From NCBI RefSeq assembly GCF_021869535.1, contig NW_026262604.1:55948247-56012246 (forward strand): DNA of 64,000 nt, read 5' to 3'. The position numbers and the translations under genes were made by a program. Positions within the stretch are counted from its first letter, which is position 1; each line of letters begins with the position of its first letter. Source of the stretch: Mytilus californianus (Eukaryota; Mollusca; Bivalvia; Mytilida; Mytilidae). The notes beneath the pieces are model-generated. The model had not been told where the DNA came from and made no database searches. It saw only the letters and a list, made by a program, of their open reading frames with translations. Shown here piece by piece: positions 45,541-58,387 of the stretch.

Positions 45541-47600
45541 AAAAAACAAGAGGCCAAAAAGTTTTGGTGTCGCTAACCTAGGTCTAAGTGCATCTTAACA
45601 AATCGATCCCATTTATCATTATGGAACTGCCATGTCCAGTTTGTGTTTTTGTTTGATATTTTCTCCTTTGTTTTGATCTGATGAATAAAGCCTTTTTCAA
45701 ATGATTTTTATTTTTTTTCAACTTTGAAATAAAATCAAAGCACCAAGGGCGCTATAGGCAGTTAATTAAAAAACCAAAGGCAAACTTGGCAGAAGTTCAG
45801 ATGAATATTGTGGAAGAATTAGTGGAAATATTTATCTCAGGCATTATTCTCAGCTATTTCTGATGTATCAAATAATGTTTGTACAGAAATGTGTACGCTA
45901 TCCAATCCTACCACTTTCAAAAGTTATTTCCAATTTACATTTTTAAAGATTCAGTCTGAGATAATGTACATACACTTTCCCATGTTTGGGGAGAGTTTTG
46001 TGCCAGCTTACATGTTTAAGCCGCCACATTCTGCATGTACCTGTCCATAGTGAGGACCCACTAATTTGGTGATTGTTGCTGTATATCATGTTTATTTTTC
46101 ATAATTGTTTTGTACATAAATCAGGATGCTTCAGTTTTATTGTTTTACATTTGTCAATTCATGGTCGTTTATAGCTTACTATGCAGTATAGGTTTTGCTA
46201 ATTGTTGCAGGCTGCATGGAGGAATATTCTTATCAGAATAATAGTTTCAATAATGGTGTCCAACAGTGGTGTATATATGGTTTAATTCCACTATGTGCTA
46301 GACATGAATATGCCATATTAGCAGTTTTAGTTGGATCAGCTGGTGCCACTAGTACTATGCACAATTATCAAATCATACCTGAAGCTATCTGAAGTGGTGT
46401 AATTTTCTTGTATATTATATTACAATACATGCTTATGTTGTTAAAATGGCCTAGTAATGATGCAACATATGTTTTGGAAGGCTGTACGGTTGCCTATAAT
46501 TGCTTACATCCACTTCATTTGATTTTTTGTGGATGGTTGTCTCATTGGCAATCATTCCACATCTTCTTATTTTTATAATAATTGTTCATGTCTAATCTAT
46601 AATAAGCTTTTCACAGAGAGACATGTTTTGCCTATTTGTTATTTTGATAATGCAAATGTTACAATTAAAAAAGGAATACTTTAACATGTAAAATATATTC
46701 AAAGACAATGAACCATGACTGATGGTATAGGGCTGAACAATCTCCATGGAAATGAGATGTACCAATGTTTATACAACTGCTTACCAAATACCGTTGACTT
46801 TTCATAAGTCGTTCCCTTTAAACAAACCTTAACACAAATTCAAGTTCTAAGTCAATGAACCATAATGAGTAGGTATGGATTAAATAATATCCATGGAAAT
46901 GAACCTTTTAAATACCAATACGTTTGCATACCAAATAGCTTTGACTTAAGATTACTGGTAATATTAAACTGACATCATCATGATAATCACAAACTAATTC
47001 ATGTAAACTAAGTAAAAGTTTCAAAGTCAATAGATCATGCATATGACTGAGGGGTAAGGACCAAATATCCGCTATGGAAATGAGACATACTAATGCTTCT
47101 ACACCTGCATGCCAATTATTATTGACCTACCACTATTGGTTTCCCTAATACTAACCTAATCAAAAGCTAATAAATGAATTTTCAAAGTAACATAAGGTTC
47201 CAAGTAAAAAGAGCATGATTGAGGGGGCGGGCCAAATAATCTCAATGGAAATTAGAAATGACAAAGTTTATACAACTGCACACCAAATAGCATTGACCTA
47301 ATACTATTGGTTCCCCCTAAAATTACCTAATCACAAACTTATACATATGTAAACTATGCAAAGTTTCAAAGTCAATAGACCATGACTGAGGGGGTTGGGC
47401 CAAATATTCTCCATGGTAATGAAATGTGCCTATGCTTACACAACTGCTTACCAAATATCATTGACCTACCATAACCTAGACCTTATCACAAAATCACAAA
47501 CTAATACATTGTTGATGGTGCCAAAACAGCATGCCTATATATATATAGATGTCTCTCTTTTCGACTCTGTCAAGGCAAGACAAAAATTGCAACAAAATTA
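45541..47600 (+). mobile_element. Bivalve tandem-unit element (aacaagaggcc type)
   Basis: The head 'aacaagaggccaaaaagttt' with 'ggtgtcgctaacc' at 45546-45581 and the tail 'cttttcgactctgtcaaggc' with 'aagacaaaaattg' at 47558-47590 match a repeat class I recall as common in bivalves. Between them are unplaced AT-rich sequence and five degenerate units of about 150-175 bp at 46.70-47.51 kb, marked by 'ccatggaaatgagatg' and 'accatgactgaggg'. A 'ttgtctcattggcaatcatt' module at 46536 is a separate insertion. No coding sequence supported. Confidence 0.6.
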
Positions 47601-47658
47601 ATACAAATATTTGGCCATCTTTTTTTAATAATTTTATATTCCTCATTTCTTTGATATA

Positions 47659-48124
47659 TTAATGCTGTGTTCACACATAGTTCGAATTCAATTCGCATTA
47701 ACTGATTTGAATTCATAGTTTAATACCCATTCGAAAAGTTTAACATGTTTAATGTCCAAATGTACATGTAAATTCTACTTCAAATTGCAATACGCGTCAA
47801 AATCGCTTTATTGACAAATGACGTTAACTTTTAATTCAATTTATCAATTAATCTATCATAGTTTAATTTGAATTACAATTTAGAAAGTGTTCACACCAAA
47901 GTTTAATCGAATTAACCCAAAAAGGTATTTCTAATGAGATTTGGATAATGCAAATTAGCCAATTTGAATTAGATTCGAATTTAAAAAAGAAGAGTGTGTG
48001 AACGCAATTAGCGAACTCGATTCGCATTAGATTTGAATTCAATTCAAAATGAAAAAAAGAATATTGTGTGAACTTGGTTCGCATTCAACTCAAATTAAAC
48101 TTACGTTTGAACAAGGCATTAAAC
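47659..48124. mobile_element. MITE-like element with imperfect inverted ends
   Basis: The left end 'attaatgctgtgttcacaca' and the reverse complement of the right end ('tttaatgccttgttcaaac') are similar and continue imperfectly inward. The interior is packed with 'ttcgaattcaattcgcatt'-type words in both orientations plus 'gtgtgaac'/'gttcacac' pairs. Confidence 0.55.
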
Positions 48125-48209
48125 AAGTGACAAATATGCATTCAGTAAATAATAAAATTGAAAAGAATCCACAATCAAAATACTGCTGCGTAATTATTGT
48201 AATAAGTAA

Positions 48210-48265
48210 TTTTCCTTGGTACAATTTAACCTTTCTCTTGGATTGTTAAATTGTACCAAGGAAAA
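48210..48265. repeat. Perfect 21-bp stem, 14-nt loop hairpin
   Basis: 48210-48230 (ttttccttggtacaatttaa + c) is exactly complementary to 48245-48265 with a 14-nt loop. Flanks beyond the stem pair poorly. It could be a small-RNA hairpin, a foldback remnant or the centre of a MITE. Confidence 0.75.
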
Positions 48266-48837
48266 TATTTCATGTTTCTGCACAATGCATCAATATCATG
48301 AATTCCAACTATCTTTATATAACTTCATGCAAAAAGTTTTGGATTACTAGGCATACTTCTTAGTGCACAATAATAAAAATTGCAAGACCGATAGGTGCAC
48401 TTAATAATAACTAATATTCATATGTTGTTACTGCTGACAAGTTTATAATTATTCTTGTCAGAAAGCTGAACCAAAACTTGTCGGACTAGTCGACATGATG
48501 AGACCTGGCATAAACAATCTTCAACATTGATCATAAATGTAGATATACATGTACATAACATCATAGTAGTCTAGAGTTTCATTGCTGTTATGGAATTATT
48601 GTAAATAATCCAGGTGCTACAGAGAATCATGTATTGTACATGTACATGTATGCCTTGCCTCTTCTAGTATTAGCCATTGCCAAAGGTTGGAATCAAGCTG
48701 AAACAGAAACAAATACAAATAGGTATAATATTGCTTATTTTGACAAATACAATGTAGCAAAAAAACTTCATGTCTAAAATCTTTATGTATTAGCTTTGTC
48801 AATTTTCATTGATGCTGTGATAATTAATGTTTAATTC

Positions 48838-49080
48838 TCTAGGGTCCCAAGTCAGGAGTCCCTGGCCTTTGTTAGTGTTGTATGATATTTAATTTTAATT
48901 TCTTGTGTATATTTCTGATTTTAGTATGAAGTCCATTATCACTGAACTAGTATACATGTTTGTTAAGGGGCCAGCTGAAGCAAGCCTCTGGGTGTGAGAA
49001 TTTCTCGCTGCATTGAAGATCCATTGGTAACCTTCGGCTGTTGTCTGCTCTTTGATTGGGTTGACATTCCCTATTTCCAT
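48838..49080 (-). repeat. Mussel ~270-bp dispersed repeat (copy 2)
   Basis: Reverse orientation of 22461-22727: 'gggtcccaagtcaggagtcc', 'ggggccagctgaagcaagcc' and 'gttgacattccctatttcca'. The minus frame at 49080-48895 is a translation of the repeat. Confidence 0.8.
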
Positions 49081-50430
49081 TCTAAATTTTATTTGAAATT
49101 ATAAGTGAATTAAAATATCTTGATTACGGTTTCACTGTCTTCCATTACTAATATCATAATAAAAAAAAACATTTATTTGAACTTTAAATAACTGTAAATA
49201 GGAATTAAGAAAAAAACTGTTTGTAACTTCAACTTGTTGACAACGTTAACGTTACCTTCTTTTCGTATCATGCGATTTCTTTTTGCAGTATTTTCATGGA
49301 AAAGTCGTTTACCAGCATCAAGTTGCTGAAGGAAACGCATAGAAATGATTCTAGAACACTTCACGAGTGTTTAAATATAAACAAATCATAAAAAGAAACA
49401 TCGAAAAAGTTGTATTTTTCAAAACGGAAATTGAAAAATCCTTGTAAATCAAAAACAATTACGGTGTGAGACGCGTCACAAATTCGGACTTAATATTTTA
49501 CAAAAATATGCGATTTTGGAAGTTAAATAATGCCGTCCTTCAGAAAATAATTTTTAAAGTTTTAATCTCAATATTATTTGAAGCACATTGAGCTAAATCA
49601 AAGCACATGTAGCAGTCTGTAACACCAAACAAAGCCTGAACTAAAAACACAAAGGAAACCATCTTGAAATGACCTTGACATCGACCAATCAGATCTCTAG
49701 TTTTATTTCATTCAATAACAGTAACAACAACTTGATTTGACAAGCATGAAGCTCATTTACGAGATAAACGGAATAGTGTTAACAAGAAAACAAATGAGCA
49801 TACATTTAATTAAGATGATTTAAATAATCACAAGCATATCAGACAAAAACGAATAAAATGATTAATAATAATTACCTTTGTATTATCAGAATCCACCAAA
49901 TTTAGAACGTCCTTGATTTACGTTTTGTCGACGAAGTTAAAATTACCGCCAACTGAGACTTAACACCGTGTCATATTAGTCACAGCCGTTATACAATATT
50001 CCTGCGCTTTTTTCCACTTAGCAAATGTAAACGACTTGAAATTAGAGATTTTCGGCGATTAAATATTTCATACAATTGTTCTTTGACATCTTAGTCAAAA
50101 GCACAGGGGATAATAATCTACATAAGGATTTCAAGCGAGCACTACTTTCTATGTGCAACTTCAAAACTTTTGGGTGGTTCGACGATCATTTAAGGTTTTT
50201 CTGGTCATATTTTTTGTATTCCAGAATAAAAAGTATGAAAAAAGTGTTCAATTAGTTATAAATAACATAATAGCCAGTCAGAAAATAACAATGGCACATA
50301 TTTCAGCATTTATTGGGTAGAACACAAATCTAGGGTGCTCGCATAAAGCAGCTTAACTGCTTCAAAATACAACGGTTGTCAAATATGACCCAGTTATCTA
50401 GTAGAGATTTATCTTATAAGCAGTTAACCC
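49081..50430. other. No recognised gene
   Basis: AT-rich sequence. Short open frames only, none with a motif. No repeat homology to other parts of the window was noticed. Confidence 0.4.
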
Positions 50431-50760
50431 GAACTTCCATTGTTTGTCATATATTATTAGTGGGTGGTTCTTGTTGATCAATCTTCAGTTTACATGCGTT
50501 CGAATTTATTCTAATTACAAATCTATTGAAAGCAAACCTATGTTTTCTCATCTTTATGACAGTATATATATATGCTTGTTTTATCTCGACTTACAGTCTT
50601 GTTGAAATCTAATTATTATAGGGGGTCTTCACACAAGCCGATTTTTACAGGTATTTTAAAACAAACATTTTCTATGCTTCCTTTCAAATTTGTATGTCAA
50701 ATATAAAAAACGTAAAGGAATACAATTCAATTTTAGTTCAATAAACAATCAAATACTTAC

Positions 50761-50781
50761 TAAATCTTCTGTAGTACTCCT
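50761..50781 (-). other. Candidate 21-nt microexon (U4), intact splice signals
   Basis: Minus strand: gctttgttttttttcag, then 21 nt reading R S T T E D L, then gtaagtatttg. The donor is a near-consensus variant of the cluster's gtgagt. Only 12 of 21 exon bases match the U2 exon, whereas 21 of 22 bases of the adjoining intron side match. Confidence 0.5.
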
Positions 50782-50877
50782 CTGAAAAAAAACAAAGCGA
50801 AAATAAAATGTTACTGTATTTCCCACTGTTTTTGCATGCCTCTTGATTTGTTTGGTTACAGCTAAAATTCCTTAAGA

Positions 50878-51061
50878 CTAAAGATAAGAATATAATCTAA
50901 CATGTCTACATTTTGGAATAGTACGTATATCTAGTTTCATGCAACATTTATCCATTTTACAAATTAAGTATGAACACGAGTCACACTTGAAACAAATGCA
51001 TCCAGTTGTCTTGCAATACTTAACTTTTGTTAGCAAACAATTGGTGGCAATTATCAGTTTT
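50878..51061 (-). CDS. Cysteine-rich candidate exon
   Basis: On minus, a CAG (within ctgcag) precedes a frame encoding LIIATNCLLTKVKYCKTTG, CICFKCDSCSYLICKMDKCC, then MKLDIRTIPKCRHVRL and a stop. Eleven cysteines lie in about 45 residues, mostly in CxC and CxxC spacing. The paralogue at 10.67-10.86 kb keeps the frame and many cysteines. It lies 100 bp upstream (on minus) of the 21-nt microexon, so both could belong to one transcript, but the in-frame stop means that linking them needs an internal donor I cannot fix. No known domain; a short secreted or metal-binding peptide is speculation. Confidence 0.4.
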
Positions 51062-51530
51062 CTGCAGTGATGAATCAATTTAGTTTAAATGTCATCTTTA
51101 CTGGGTATGTTTAAGATAACAAATTAAACCGAAAACAAAATTAATGTATCAAAACACTAGAACTTATCTTTAAAATCGAATATTCTGACGATAAGATATA
51201 TCGATTTTCATAAAAGATAAATGATATAGCTTTCATAAAAAGTAGTAAGTTTTTCAGACAATGCAAAATACATTTAACTTTTTTTTTGTTATCCCTTTCG
51301 ACCCTCTATGTCAACAGAACCTAGACAATTGATTACATGTTAGGTACTAGAATGTAAATGTCCTAAATGTGGCTGAAATGTTTGATATTTGACTTGAACA
51401 AGTAACTGCATGTAGTCTACATGGAGGTATAACATTTTTTTATTTATATGCCAGACATCAGATCTTTCATCCGATTAAACAGCACGTCAGTACTTTTATT
51501 GAACTTTCCAAGATATTGCTACACAGGTAA

Positions 51531-51670
51531 AATAGCTTTTGAGGTAAAACGTCCGTATTAAAAGGATGTTTTACGGACGTTAAGTACCACGGACGTACAA
51601 CGTCCGTTGTTTCCCATCCGTATTACATTCCTTGGCTCCCATCCGTATTACGTCCGTATTCACCTGTAAC
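51531..51670. mobile_element. Foldback repeat of the 'acgtccgta' family, copy 1
   Basis: The left end 'cacaggtaaaatagct' and right end 'attcacctgtaac' are inverted. The interior repeats 'acgtccgta'/'tacggacgt' in both orientations. A related copy at 58650-58835 ends with the inverse of the same left end. Confidence 0.65.
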
Positions 51671-53149
51671 ACCTTCATCATACAGATTGATAGATTTTAT
51701 GGACTTTGAAATAATAGTGCTATTGCTCAGTATAACCCCTGTTTGACACATAAATATAATATACACATAGTATTTGAATTTGTGTAATTCTTTCTCCCTC
51801 TAGACAAATAGAGAGAGAGACATACAATATGTTTCAGTTGTGTTTCGTATCCCCTGATTGTTTTCATACAACCTTGTCCGGGTGAATCCTGTTTTATCGA
51901 TTGATCATGGTTTGTGATATTTGATGTGAAGGTATATAACAACAAGACGCCGTTGTTCATATCAACATAAGCTTCATCTGAGCTTGATCTTAATGTAAAA
52001 AATGGATTGATTTTTTTAATGGATTGATTTTTTTTTTTCACATTTTCTCTTTGTAACATAACTTTTTAATCCTTTGACATAGGCTTTTGATAACTGGCAC
52101 ATGAGTGCAACACCTATGATGTGTCGCATACTATTAAAGATGACCTCCGACTTTGATCTCTGTTAATGTAAAATTATTGATTTGTATATTTCCACTAAAA
52201 AACATACATATTCTTGTTCCTCATGGGAAAACCTTTTCAGTGCAACTAAGAGTTTATCCTCTTCCGCAGGTAATATATCGTGAAATATTTTGAAATTATT
52301 TATATACCGACTCCTAAACAGTTATACATGTATATTCTTAATCGTCATGTCAAGACCTTTCAATACACCAAAGACCTTAAGGACCCCGTTGACTACTTTG
52401 CGGTGGCCCTATAGTGATCACAATGTGTGTCTGTCCGTCAACACTTCTATGTCGTACATGTACAATACGTCAAGATTGTCTCAACAGATTTTAAAATCTT
52501 TAACCACAGTGTTAAATTTTATAATAGGAAATATCTAATTTTTGTGTGAAATTTAGACAATAATTGTGAGAGAGTCTTTCAGAAACATCTTCTTGTAATA
52601 GAATTTCATAAAAAAAAGTTGATATACTATAGTAATAGGTTTCATATTCTATTCAAAATGGTTTCCCCAAATGTCTTATTTTTTTTAATTAAAATAAAAT
52701 ATAATATATTTGTTACAATCTTTATTAAAACTTCACAAAGAAAGATTTATTACTTTATTAGTTTGCAGGTAAACGTACTGTAAAAACTTAATTTCTGTTA
52801 CAAATCATTATTTTTGGGAAATATCTTATTGTGGTTTGAATTATTTTTAAATGATATATTTATGATATTCAAGATTGTTTCCAGGTGTCCAAAAAGAATT
52901 TTGTTTGTTTTTATTCACAGAAGGATAACATTTAATGTGGGCAAATTTTTTGGTAAAAAATCAGAAATTTTGTAAAATGTCTTTTTATGCCAGGGAAAAA
53001 AGATATATATATATATGTGAAATTATTTCAAAGCGATCAAAGGTACCAAACATCATAAAAGAGTGGTATCAACTACCTTTTGTATAAATAATCCTATATT
53101 TTGAGAATTGTCTTTGAATGTTGGATTTAAAATTGATATGTAGTTATAA
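51671..53149. other. No recognised gene
   Basis: AT-rich. A short 'gggtggccctatag'-like GC patch at about 52400 and poly-T tracts are the only landmarks. Open frames under 110 codons lack support. Confidence 0.4.
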
Positions 53150-54069
53150 TAGAGATTTCCAATAAAATGACAATAATCGACATAACCGACCTATCTGACC
53201 GTATCTCAGCCTATTGGATTGAAGGATGACGGAGGGGAGCATAGACGGCATGAATTTTTGGCTCGTTGAATACACATACTTTGTTGCAATAGATGATATT
53301 CAAAAATTAGCACAAAGTACTATTTTAATTCTTTGCATATTTTGTTATTAAATTTAGGACGATTCATTGACAACAACCTTGAAAGGGAATAATTAATTCA
53401 GTTACCGGTAATCAAATGCACCGATCATTACTTTGTCATTTCACTTGACCTATATATTTATCTCTCAAACGATGAATCATTAAAGCTACTAAATCAAAAT
53501 GAAGTTTGAAAAAATAAAAATAATGGAATCTGAAGCGAGATCATATCCTCATTTTTGATTAAAACATTATAAGAATAAAACAAGAGTTTCAAACACGCCG
53601 GAATGTAAAAGGTGTACACGACTTGCTTCTTCTTTTATTCTAGCATTCTTCTATAATATATTTCATGGTACTTTTGTCAACATTCAGATCACTGATGCAT
53701 CTTTCTGATAGTACTTCGTCACCTTTCCGTAGAATTTTATCAAATGGAATTTATGAGGACACATCTTCAAGAATAATATATGATTTCACTTTACTGAATC
53801 AGTTATATTTTTTTTGTATCTTGTGTTTAATTACAATGATGCATGGATTCTAGGAAGAGCCCGTACAAACGTATGCATAATCTAACGTCATTGCTCTTAA
53901 ATTGTTTTTCTAAAATGTTTGGCGTTACATATGAAAAACGGTTTATTTATTTTGTATTTGCATTGTATCATAGATCAAATTTATTTGTTCAGTGTATGTT
54001 CACTTGTGTTAATATGTCTTTTGATTGAGTTAAGCCATTTCAATTGATATTTTATAGTGTGTCTTTCTA

Positions 54070-54430
54070 TGTTGTGATGTTACACCATTGTTTCAGATAA
54101 GAGTGAAGGATTGGTACCATTAAAACGTTTAAACCCGCTGCAATTGTTTGCACCTGTCCTAAGTCAGGAATCTGATGTTCAGTAGTTGTCGTTTGTTGAT
54201 GTGGTTCATAAGTTTTTCTCGTTTCTCGTTTTTTAAATAAATTAGACCGTTGGTTTTCCCGTTTGAATGGTTTTACATAAGTAATTTTTGGGGCCCTTTA
54301 TAGCTTGCTGTTCGGTGTGAGCCAAGGCTCCGTGTTGAAGACCGTACTTTGACCTATAATGGTTTTACTTTTATAAATTTTGACTTGAATGGAGAGTTGT
54401 CTCGTTGGCACTCATACCACATCTTCTTAT
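54070..54430 (+). repeat. Abundant mussel dispersed repeat, ~360 bp
   Basis: It contains 'ttgcacctgtcctaagtcag', 'tgatgtggttcataagtttt', 'tttatagcttgctgttcggt' and 'tggagagttgtctcgttggc'. Its end module also stands alone at 28555, 46536 and 60075. The lead-in 'attttgtatttgcattgtat' at 53950 recurs at the window's last 25 bases. Confidence 0.75.
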
Positions 54431-55156
54431 ATCTATGCACGGAATATTTGATTGAAGTTTTGTTAAGTAAGATGTTCACTTAAGTTGTATGAACAACTTA
54501 TTATAGCAAGGGGATATCATATTTACTGGTCTGTGCATTCGTGCGTTCTTCGTTCTGTTCAAAATATTAAACGTTTAAAATTATATACCAAATTAGAGTT
54601 TGATCCGGATTAAGTGGTGCACTCAACATGGAAATATGATCATGTGAGAGGGCACGGTGTCTTAAGGCCACACATGCTTGTTGCAAATGTTTTGATTAAT
54701 ACACGAACATGTATATGTATCTTCCATATTCATAACTCTCTCTATTGTCGCGCGCTCGCCACGACAGTAACCATCAAAAATGATCGGGGGAATAGAAATA
54801 TGGTAACTGCTGGTTCTGTTCCGATCGGCAGTTAAACCGTTGCCAAAGTGGGGAGTCCGTTTGGTTGTGCAGGATGTACAAGTACGCAGTCCCGTCCGGT
54901 CAGAGTGGGGACGTTAATTTCGATGCCTCTCGTAGAAATGCCTAGCTTTCTACACGTTAATTATACATATAATATTTACCACTGGACGTTTCGCAACCAA
55001 TTATCAATCAATCGACAGAAGCGTTACTTGAATTTTATTTCTGGTGAGGCAAATAATTTGAATCTTGGCAGTCAAAGCCTCACCTTGGTTAAACGACGTC
55101 AATGCCAATAGGAATTGGACGGTTAATTGAAAATATGAATCGCAAAATAGGTGTAG

Positions 55157-55240
55157 AAAAAAGAGGGACGAAAGATACCAGAGGGACAGTCAAACTCATA
55201 GATCGAAAACAAACTGACAACGTCACACACACTGGCAAAA
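55157..55240 (+). repeat. Fragment of an abundant mussel repeat
   Basis: 'agagggacgaaagataccag', 'agggacagtcaaactcatag' and 'aaaacaaactgacaacgtca'. This is the 5' neighbour of the part seen at 42105 in the full-length repeat as I recall it. Confidence 0.65.
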
Positions 55241-57030
55241 AGATCCTATCTATACAAAATCCAGAATTGTGGAATTCCATCATGAAATAATATTTTTAAT
55301 GCGCATTATATCAATATATTTCAAGGAAACTGCTGGTTTAAGGTTTAATTCTCAGTATTCAGTAACAGACAGGTCCTGCTCAAAACAAAAATAATTGACA
55401 GCATTATATGTAAGACCTTCTCTAAAATGCTTTTGTACAGATTTGGGGATATTAAATTTAAGATCCACTATGTCTTTGAACTTTATAGGTTTAGCTTTTT
55501 TCAAAATATATGGATGATAATAACTGGGGGAACTATGAAGTCTTGCTTATATTAACCAAGGTAGAACAGAACTACATGAAATGTAGGGATGGCAATTGTC
55601 TGTTGACAGTTTTGTTCACGGTACCAAAAGTAACAAGTTCGTTGTCAAAAACAAATCAAGCATCATATCAGTTTCACAGTTATGATCTCTTGTTTGAATC
55701 AGTTTTTTGCGAGGTATACTTTGTCTGTTACTTAAAAATATATATTTGCATCTACCTTGTTCACTTTATGAAAGAAAGTTTTCAAGACGTTAATAATGAG
55801 GAATTAGTGATTAAAGAGTAAAGCAGTCAACGTTTTGAACCGTTGTCACTCGGTGTACTTTATACTTTGACGTAAAAGGTATATAATTCTCTTTATCTCT
55901 CTTGTTTAATGGTAAAATATTTGGTGAGGCGGTTCCCTCATTTCGGCAATGAAAGCTACACCACTGCTCGAGCCCGGGAAGTCTTTGGCTCGATCCTCGC
56001 CCGTTTCAATTCGAAGATTGACTGCCTCTCTGCCAAACACGCAATATTTAGGAGTTAGAGCAAAGATTGGTCGTTCCGGGGTAGGATGAAATGTCTTTCT
56101 GCAGTATAATACAAAGTCTGGTTCATATTCATCCTCTCGTCCTAAATATGCATATGTAAAATATATATGCAACGATGCAACGAACACTTATATATATGGA
56201 CCTACATCCTATTAATACTTTTATTTTTGTTCCACTCCACTTCTAACGTTGCCTATATATCAATAAGATAGATAAAATACTATATTTTATTTCAAGGGAT
56301 ATAACAAAAATTGCCTGGGAATGTTTTTTTATATTTGGACTCCGATAGCTTTCCAGTTAAACAAATTAATAAAGAACAATCCATAATCGAACACACCTTA
56401 ATTCTAAAAACTACATATATAGGGATTTTTTTATCAAAATATCTTGAAGTAAAATGAAAAATACATTTGTTTAGAAATTAAATGTAAGCGATAGTTTTAT
56501 CTCAGTTTTCAACTTTTATGAAGAGACAGATTCTGACAAACTCTGGTTTTGATATTTCTGAAATTGTAAGAAAAAATATCCTTTTAAATATTTTTCCCGC
56601 ATCAAATATAATAAAAAGACAGATAAACTATAAAGACAGATAGAAAAAGTATAATGGGGCGTTCATCTACATAGTATATTGACAAATAATTGTCATAATC
56701 AAAACCATGAAAGATAACTCAAATCGTACGTAATACATGTACTATGATAAGTATGGGATACGTGTGTTTATACGTGGTCTTATGTCAGTGAAAGTAAAGG
56801 CGGGAATCTGGAAAACCACGTGATAAATAAAATGAAGATTTCTATCATTTTTCGTCATGATAAGATTATTCTATATGGACGAAAATTCCAGTGTGTGATT
56901 TTGAAAGTTTTGGAATACTTTGTTTAAACTGGAGCGACGTATTTTATCAATTTGAATGGTTTGCATTAACCAGTCCCATTAGGTCCGTACGTCGAGTTGC
57001 GTACGTATGTCATTTTATTGGAAATCTCTA

Positions 57031-58113
57031 ATATGCTATTCTAATGTGTTACTCAATGTCAAATATAGGGTAAAAAGTTAGTTTTCGTGAGAAAAAATTG
57101 GCAAATTTGGAGAAAAGTCTTTTTGTGTTTTGATTTCGAAAATAAAAATTATATATAGGCATAACTACGTTCAAAATTGTTACCTCTTGTCAACATTGTG
57201 ATAAAAACTCAGTTTTTAGAAAGAAATGATAAACTCCATTTGTTTTTGAATTTAAATGAAAATCGAAAATTTAATAACTGAGCAGAAAGTGTTACCTTGA
57301 AAATATGTATATACATTGTATGTTTGTATTTTTGAAATATGTAGCGTATGTCAACACATCCATTTAACAAACAAAAAAGTATAATTCTAAAATTTGGACT
57401 GAAAAATATACTTGGCAATTTTTTTCCCCAAAGGTCTACCAGTAAGATCTTCCTTCATACATTACCAATGTGAAACATATTCTCATTTTTTATTAGATAT
57501 TCTTTGCTGAAGATATAATACAAAAACTTAAATTTATTCTCTTGCATAAATTAAAAAGTTAACTCTGTCACATATTCATTTAACTGTTGTAGACCAGGAA
57601 CCTTGTTAGTGGTTGTTCGATTTGTATATCTTATATCAATGTTTGTTTTTCTTATTGGAGTATTATGTATTGGCAGCACATCTCAGTTGTTTCTGTTTAA
57701 TCTATTCAAACTTTTATAGACGTGTGACAATTAGGAGCTTGGCATATTGTAAAGTCACCTGTCTATTGTTGAAGACTATATATTACCCTTTATTAGTTTG
57801 AATATTGTTTGACGTTCTTTTTCTTTTTTGTCATTGGGTTGCTGTCTGGACGATATATAAATATCCTTCTACACGTAATGCAGAGATTGGAAATATACAT
57901 GTACATACATTTTACATGTAGTATTTCATGTGTATGTAAAACATGCCTTTTAGTTATCTTATAAATGTGACATACATCTGGATTTTAGCCTACTTTGCAC
58001 GTATTCTTGAGTGTTCAATATTAACAATATGTGATACAGATATTAAAATACTCTGAAGACATGCGATTTACGCATATCGCTCAATATATATATACGACAT
58101 TTTCTTGTATTGA
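57031..58113. other. No recognised gene
   Basis: AT-rich. A minus frame (57418-57209) and a plus frame (57613-57801) are low-complexity and unsupported. Confidence 0.4.
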
Positions 58114-58387
58114 CCACAGGTATTTGAGGGCTCCCCAATGTAAGGAAGGTTCTATTTATTTTTCCATATTTACAATGTTCTACAATGTGTATACATTTAC
58201 CACGTCTCATAAATCCATAACTAGTCGATTACAATACCTGTTCTTCTATCCACATGAACCCCAAGTGAAAAAGAGCTTGTGGTTCATGTGGATAATAGAA
58301 CATGTAAAAAATTGTAAATATGGAAAAATAAATATTTTTTTTATATTTGGGACAAAATAAGGGGGTCTATGCCCCAAATACCTGTGG
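58114..58387. mobile_element. Nested foldback element, 274 bp
   Basis: The outer ends ccacaggtatttg and caaatacctgtgg are inverted. A second inner pair ('atttatttttccatatttac' / 'gtaaatatggaaaaataaat') and an innermost hairpin ('tccacatgaaccccaagtga' / 'cttgtggttcatgtgga') are concentric, so nearly the whole element can fold back. Confidence 0.8.

Larger units (their letters stand above)
50440..51100 (-). repeat. Isolated fifth copy of the microexon-bearing unit
   Basis: It starts with 'tattattagtgggtggttct' and is co-linear with 8.51-8.9 and 9.9-10.9 kb through the microexon and the cysteine-rich frame. It lies 40 kb from the cluster, without the SINE-like copy or segments a to c, and keeps the best splice signals of the set. 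Confidence 0.7.
53150..57030. mobile_element. 3.88-kb segment bounded by 23-bp perfect inverted repeats
   Basis: 53150-53172 (tagagatttccaataaaatg + aca) is exactly inverted at 57008-57030. If the outermost TA is the target duplication, the ends are GAGATTTCC. The interior includes the mussel repeats at 54.07-54.43 and 55.16 kb and short open frames (54614-54835; 54848-55111; 55510-55821; minus 56187-55906 with LTPKYCVFGREAVNLRIETG). None shows a recognised domain. A large composite element or two facing MITE ends are both possible. Confidence 0.5.

Noticed and set aside
55906-56187. A 93-codon minus ORF with GC-rich core, possible exon
   Set aside because: Stands out in composition but I recognise no domain or splice pair; kept only as a note within the 53.15-57.03 kb segment.
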